Shown: piece after piece, positions 42,881 through 45,151 of the stretch | Layout: the number at the start of each line of letters is the position of its first letter | Numbering within the stretch: the first letter of the stretch is position 1 | NCBI GenBank assembly: GCA_017547585.1 | Contig: JAFYPH010000047.1 | Span: 1-45,151, forward strand | Source of the DNA: Bacteroidaceae bacterium | Lineage (GTDB): Bacteria; Bacteroidota; Bacteroidia; Bacteroidales; Bacteroidaceae | Length of the DNA stretch: 45,151 nt | Direction of reading: 5' to 3' | Notes under the pieces: model-generated | Databases searched by the model: none | Seen by the model: only the letters and a program-made list of their open reading frames with translations | What the model was told of the DNA's origin: nothing | Position numbers and translations under genes: made by a program

Positions 42881-42912
42881 CTTGTTTCGTTGCCGAAATT
42901 ATATTACCTTTG
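42881..42912 (+). promoter_or_regulatory. Predicted promoter of the tRNA-Met gene
   Basis: A TTG element about 20 bases upstream of TACCTTTG (about 42905-42912) fits the Bacteroidetes -33/-7 layout. The small palindrome GTATTTC-ATG-GAAATAC lies between the -7 element and the tRNA. Confidence 0.6.
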
Positions 42913-42935
42913 CACCGTATTTCATGGAAATACTC

Positions 42936-43009
42936 GGGCTTTTAGCTCAGTTGGTTAGAGCAACAGACTCATAATCTGGAGGTCCTAGGTTCAAGCCCTA
43001 GATGGCCCA
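42936..43009 (+). tRNA. tRNA-Met (anticodon CAU), elongator type
   Basis: A 74-nt cloverleaf: acceptor starts GGGC and ends GCCCA, D-arm GCTC/GAGC, anticodon loop CTCATAA (CAU) and T-arm CTAGG/CCTAG. No initiator features (GGG/CCC anticodon stem) are present. Two weak spots exist: a T-T mismatch in the acceptor and an A-G pair at the top of the anticodon stem. CCA is not encoded. A CAU tRNA could also be tRNA-Ile2 with lysidine-modified C34; a specialised tRNA predictor would decide. Confidence 0.92.
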
Positions 43010-43013
43010 CGAA

Positions 43014-43042
43014 GAGAATCGCATTCGCGGTTCTCTTTTTTT
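43014..43042 (+). terminator. Terminator of the tRNA gene
   Basis: GAGAATCGC and GCGGTTCTC (9-bp stem with one T-G pair, loop ATTC) followed by about seven T residues, 4 bases after the tRNA end. Confidence 0.88.
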
Positions 43043-43081
43043 ATATGGTAAAAGCCATAAAAAAATACCATGCAACTATTT

Positions 43082-43125
43082 AAATGTAGCAATTCTTGCC
43101 GATATCGGCAAGAATTGCTACATTT
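43082..43125 (+). promoter_or_regulatory. Perfect 44-bp palindrome enclosing the Fic promoter
   Basis: Every base from 43082 to 43103 is complementary to its partner from 43125 back to 43104, centred on GATATC. The Fic promoter lies inside it: TTG at 43096-43098, a 20-base spacer and TACATTTG at 43119-43126. Transcription would start near 43133, so the palindrome itself is not transcribed with Fic and acts as DNA, probably as an operator. Part of the arm, TTGCCGATA (43096-43104), recurs as a half-site at 43148-43156, 52 bases away (about five helical turns). The protein that binds is inferred to be Fic's own N-terminal domain. Confidence 0.7.
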
Positions 43126-43168
43126 GTGCACGAACAATGAATATAATTTGCCGATAGGATAAAATAGT

Positions 43169-44056
43169 ATGGAGTATATTTCGGTATCTGAGTTTGCGAA
43201 AAAGCATGGAGCTTCTGAAAGAACTGTGCGTAATTATTGCGCCGTGGGTAAGATTGAAGGTGCTATAATGGTTGGTAAGACGTGGAACATCCCACACGAT
43301 GCCACCCTGCCTGTACCTAATGCCAAACGAGGCAAAATTATGCCTCTGCTGAATCTCCTTCGCCGAGAAAAAGAGGCGAGGCTTAAGGGGGGCATTTATC
43401 ATCGCACACAAATTGACCTTACATACAATTCCAATCATATAGAGGGTAGTTGTCTCACACACGAGCAAACACGCTTCATCTTTGAGACAAACACCATAGG
43501 CCCCGAAGGCGAATGTATACTTATAGACGATATTATAGAAACCACCAATCACTTTCGTTGTATCGATTTTATCATTGACAATGCCGAGAAACGACTCACC
43601 GAAGGGCTTATAAAAGAGCTGCACAAGATGCTTAAAAACGGTACGTCCGACAGCAATAAGGCGTGGTTTGCGGTGGGTGATTACAAACGTCTTCCCAATG
43701 AGGTTGGCGGCAATGAAACTACGTCGCCGGCAGATGTTCGTCGCGAGATTCAATTGTTGCTCAGAGGGTATAATTCCATAACTCACAAGTCGTTAGAGGA
43801 TATTGTGGACTTTCATTACCGCTTCGAGGCTATTCATCCATTCCAAGATGGTAATGGCCGCGTGGGCAGACTTGTGATGTTCAAAGAGTGCCTTGCCCAT
43901 GGCTATGTGCCTTTTATTATTTCCGACGAGCTGAAGATGTTCTATTATCGCGGCCTGCAAGAGTGGAATAGAGTCCGTGGATATCTGCTTGATACTTGTC
44001 TCTCTGCTCAGGATAACTACAAAGCATTACTTGATTATTTCAAGGTGAAATATTAA
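43169..44056 (+). CDS. Fic-domain protein with N-terminal helix-turn-helix
   Basis: A 295-residue protein. Residues 1-50 are an excisionase/MerR-like DNA-binding domain (SVSEFAKKHGASERTVRNYC with a following wing). Residues 85-240 form a class II Fic domain: the inhibitory helix motif (S/T)xxxE(G/N) is seen as SNHIEG (Ser88, Glu92, Gly93) and the catalytic loop as HPFQDGNGRVGR (His223 to Arg234). Fic enzymes usually transfer AMP from ATP to a hydroxyl of a target protein, and the helix keeps them off. There is no separate antitoxin ORF. The gene lies between an intact and a decayed tRNA-Met copy. Confidence 0.92.
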   Translation: MEYISVSEFAKKHGASERTVRNYCAVGKIEGAIMVGKTWNIPHDATLPVPNAKRGKIMPLLNLLRREKEARLKGGIYHRTQIDLTYNSNHIEGSCLTHEQTRFIFETNTIGPEGECILIDDIIETTNHFRCIDFIIDNAEKRLTEGLIKELHKMLKNGTSDSNKAWFAVGDYKRLPNEVGGNETTSPADVRREIQLLLRGYNSITHKSLEDIVDFHYRFEAIHPFQDGNGRVGRLVMFKECLAHGYVPFIISDELKMFYYRGLQEWNRVRGYLLDTCLSAQDNYKALLDYFKVKY

Positions 44057-44079
44057 CGAGGAAACTATTGTTTGTCTCG

Positions 44080-44094
44080 TGAAATACGGTGCAA
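44080..44094. repeat. 15-bp inverted copy of the tRNA promoter region
   Basis: TGAAATACGGTGCAA is the exact reverse complement of 42910-42924, which lies between the -7 element and the start of the tRNA. Together the two copies bracket the tRNA and Fic segment. Confidence 0.75.
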
Positions 44095-44160
44095 CTTTTA
44101 GCTTGGTTAGAATTATAAGGTCATAATTTGCAGTTCTTAAGGCAAGTCTCGGATGACACA
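44092..44160 (+). pseudogene. Degenerate copy of the tRNA-Met gene
   Basis: The stretch aligns end to end with the tRNA at 42936-43010. CTTTTAGCT, TGGTTAGA and TCATAAT are identical; the anticodon CAT is kept. A 4-base loss removes part of the D-loop, a single-base gap lies in the T-arm, and most other changes are C-to-T or G-to-A. None of the D, anticodon or T stems can form fully, so it is not a working tRNA. It is most simply a decayed tandem duplicate. Confidence 0.72.
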
Positions 44161-44228
44161 TATTAAAATTAAAGCAGTTACGAGCCAGTGATCTGACCCC
44201 AAAAAGTTGGACGGATTAATAAATAAAT

Positions 44229-45125
44229 TTATTGGTAAAGAGTTCGGTATTGCACCGGACTCTTTCCTTTTAGTCTCAGTTTTATTCTATCATTGTTGTA
44301 GTAATGGATATACTTCTTAAGTTCCAGTTTAAAGTGATCCATATCCTTGAACTCCTGCAAATATAGCAATTCGGATTTCATTATTCCAAAGAAGTTCTCC
44401 ATCATAGCATTGTCAAGACAGTTGCCTTTACGTGACATACTCTGTATAATACCATTGCGTTTGAGTGCCAATTGGTACTGCATGTGCTGATAATGCCAGC
44501 CCTGGTCGGAGTGCATTACAAGGCCTTTCTGTGGCTTTACTTTTTTTACAGCACTGTTCACCATATCCATTACCATGCGCAAGTCTGGACTATCGGAGAT
44601 TGTGTAGGAGATTATTTCTCCATTATACATATCAAGTATCGGTGAGAGATAAGCCTTTCTATCGCCTATCTTGAACTCCGTAACATCCGTTGCCCATTTA
44701 CGGTTAGGTGCTTGTGTACTAAAGTCACGCTCCAATACATTTGCTGCCACGCGACCTATCTCGCCTTTGTATGAACGGTATCTTACTCTGCGCACTACTG
44801 ATTTGATGTACATCTCCTGCATCAGTTTCTGCACTGTCTTGTGGTTGATTTCGTACCCTTCATTGCGCAACTGGGCGCATACACGGCGATAGCCATAGCG
44901 TTTATGGTGCTGCGCAAATATCTCGCTTATACGCTTGCGTACTGCCTGATACTTGTCTGTAGGTTCAAGACGTGCTATATTGTAATAGTAGGTTGAGCGT
45001 GCCATCTTTATGCGTCTTAGCATAAAGTGCAGGTCGTGTCCTTCTTGCCTTAGTTCTCGGATTGCCCCCGCCCAATCGCGCGTAGACGGGCTTCTCTCTC
45101 CTCGACTAAGGCTTTGACTTTTTTT
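44229..45125 (-). CDS. IS3-family transposase OrfB (frameshift-expressed)
   Basis: The DDE integrase part of the transposase, carrying out strand transfer. The catalytic residues appear as WATDVTEF (first Asp), MHSDQGWHY (second Asp) and DNAMMENFFGIMKSE (Glu). An N-terminal HTH_21-like region includes YGYRRVCAQLRNEGY. The first ATG in frame is at 45023 (264 residues), but the frame is open to the A7 slip site at 45119-45125 and beyond, so the product is probably the OrfAB fusion made by a -1 shift. No stop codons or frame breaks are visible. Confidence 0.94.
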   Translation of the reverse strand, partial: KKSQSLSRGERSPSTRDWAGAIRELRQEGHDLHFMLRRIKMARSTYYYNIARLEPTDKYQAVRKRISEIFAQHHKRYGYRRVCAQLRNEGYEINHKTVQKLMQEMYIKSVVRRVRYRSYKGEIGRVAANVLERDFSTQAPNRKWATDVTEFKIGDRKAYLSPILDMYNGEIISYTISDSPDLRMVMDMVNSAVKKVKPQKGLVMHSDQGWHYQHMQYQLALKRNGIIQSMSRKGNCLDNAMMENFFGIMKSELLYLQEFKDMDHFKLELKKYIHYYNNDRIKLRLKGKSPVQYRTLYQ

Positions 45126-45151
45126 AGCAGCGCGTTCTCCGTCTTTAGTTC
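45050..45151 (-). CDS. IS3-family OrfA, C-terminal end only
   Basis: Thirty-three residues of the upstream reading frame end at a TAA (45050-45052). They include a typical leucine-zipper end, ELKTENALLKKVKALVEE, of OrfA. The seven A residues at 45119-45125 (minus strand) lie in the KK codons and allow a -1 shift into OrfB. The DNA-binding part of OrfA is outside the window. Confidence 0.88.
   Translation of the reverse strand, partial: ELKTENALLKKVKALVEEREARLRAIGRGQSEN

Larger units (their letters stand above)
44194..45151 (-). mobile_element. IS3-family insertion sequence (IS150-like), truncated by the window
   Basis: The element begins with an IS3-type terminal repeat TGACCCCAAAAAGTTGG at 44194 and contains an orfB transposase and the end of orfA joined by a slippery A7. 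Its other end lies beyond 45151. It landed 30-35 bases after the tRNA relic. Both ORFs look intact as far as visible. Confidence 0.93.

Noticed and set aside
43082-43125. The 44-bp palindrome as a transcription terminator of the tRNA
   Set aside because: A better terminator with a T tract stands at 43014-43042; the palindrome has no T run after it and overlaps a promoter.
42936-44193. Integrative element with an integrase at the tRNA
   Set aside because: No tyrosine or serine recombinase lies between the tRNA and its relic, and the relic is full length instead of a 3' fragment, so a classic integrase-made island is not supported.
44229-45023. OrfB as a complete stand-alone gene beginning at the ATG 45023
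   Set aside because: The frame is open far upstream, and an A7 slip site and OrfA end are in place; the usual product is the OrfAB fusion, so this ATG is probably not the main start.
1-45151. CRISPR array or phage region
   Set aside because: No set of regularly spaced direct repeats, no cas genes and no phage structural genes were found on either strand.

Overview
The window is a stretch of chromosome from a member of the order Bacteroidales. The evidence is the conserved block methyltransferase-ftsX-DUF3098-uppP-truB-queA-folK, several Bacteroidetes-restricted families (DUF4252, DUF4476, DUF4294, DUF3098), the argR-GNAT-argG-argC-argD order, and promoters built on the Bacteroidetes -7 element TAnnTTTG instead of a sigma70 TATAAT box. 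Genus cannot be fixed from the sequence alone.

Layout. 1-1010: end of ATP-type PEP carboxykinase (pckA) and a strong terminator. 1253-2455: a THUMP-like methyltransferase. 2459-5842 (minus): an ECF sigma factor, membrane anti-sigma candidate, DUF4252 protein and unknown secreted protein in one operon, preceded by a separate DUF4476 protein. 5967-10499 (minus): arginine operon argR-GNAT-argG-argC-argD with its own terminator. 10663-13341 (minus): lpdA and myo-inositol-phosphate synthase. 13571-15337 (minus): an M60-like zinc metallopeptidase lipoprotein; then a PspC protein. 15908-21051 (plus): the cell-envelope and tRNA-modification block. 21020-22715 (minus): Sel1-repeat and DUF4294 proteins. 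22855-31309 (plus): an ABC exporter, LOG-family protein and PfkB kinase, running into a histidine-rich heavy-metal RND efflux module. 31384-32718 (minus): miaB. 32838-35739 (plus): thioesterase, small membrane protein, succinate/acetate CoA-transferase and SpoU methyltransferase. 35964-40405 (plus): topA-aroK-argB-YgjP-like peptidase. 40402-42801 (minus): HAD phosphatase-ribF-CPBP protease. 42936-45151: accessory end with a CAU tRNA, a Fic gene, a decayed second copy of the tRNA and an IS3-family element running off the window.

The arginine genes are split: argR, the candidate first-step acyltransferase, argG, argC and argD are in one operon and argB is 29 kb away beside aroK; argF, argH and argJ are not in the window. 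PckA and the CoA-transferase fit a succinate/acetate/propionate-type fermentation, as expected of the group.

The part least explained by housekeeping annotation is 42.9-44.2 kb. A Fic protein that carries its own N-terminal helix-turn-helix and an inhibitory helix is driven by a promoter lying entirely inside a perfect 44-bp palindrome; part of that palindrome recurs as a half-site about five helical turns downstream. The gene sits between an intact tRNA-Met(CAU) and a degenerate copy of that tRNA, and a 15-bp inverted repeat brackets the segment. I regard this as a self-regulated Fic cassette at a tRNA locus and the best candidate for follow-up. No CRISPR array, rRNA, integrase or prophage was seen, and no gene-free stretch exceeds 300 bases.
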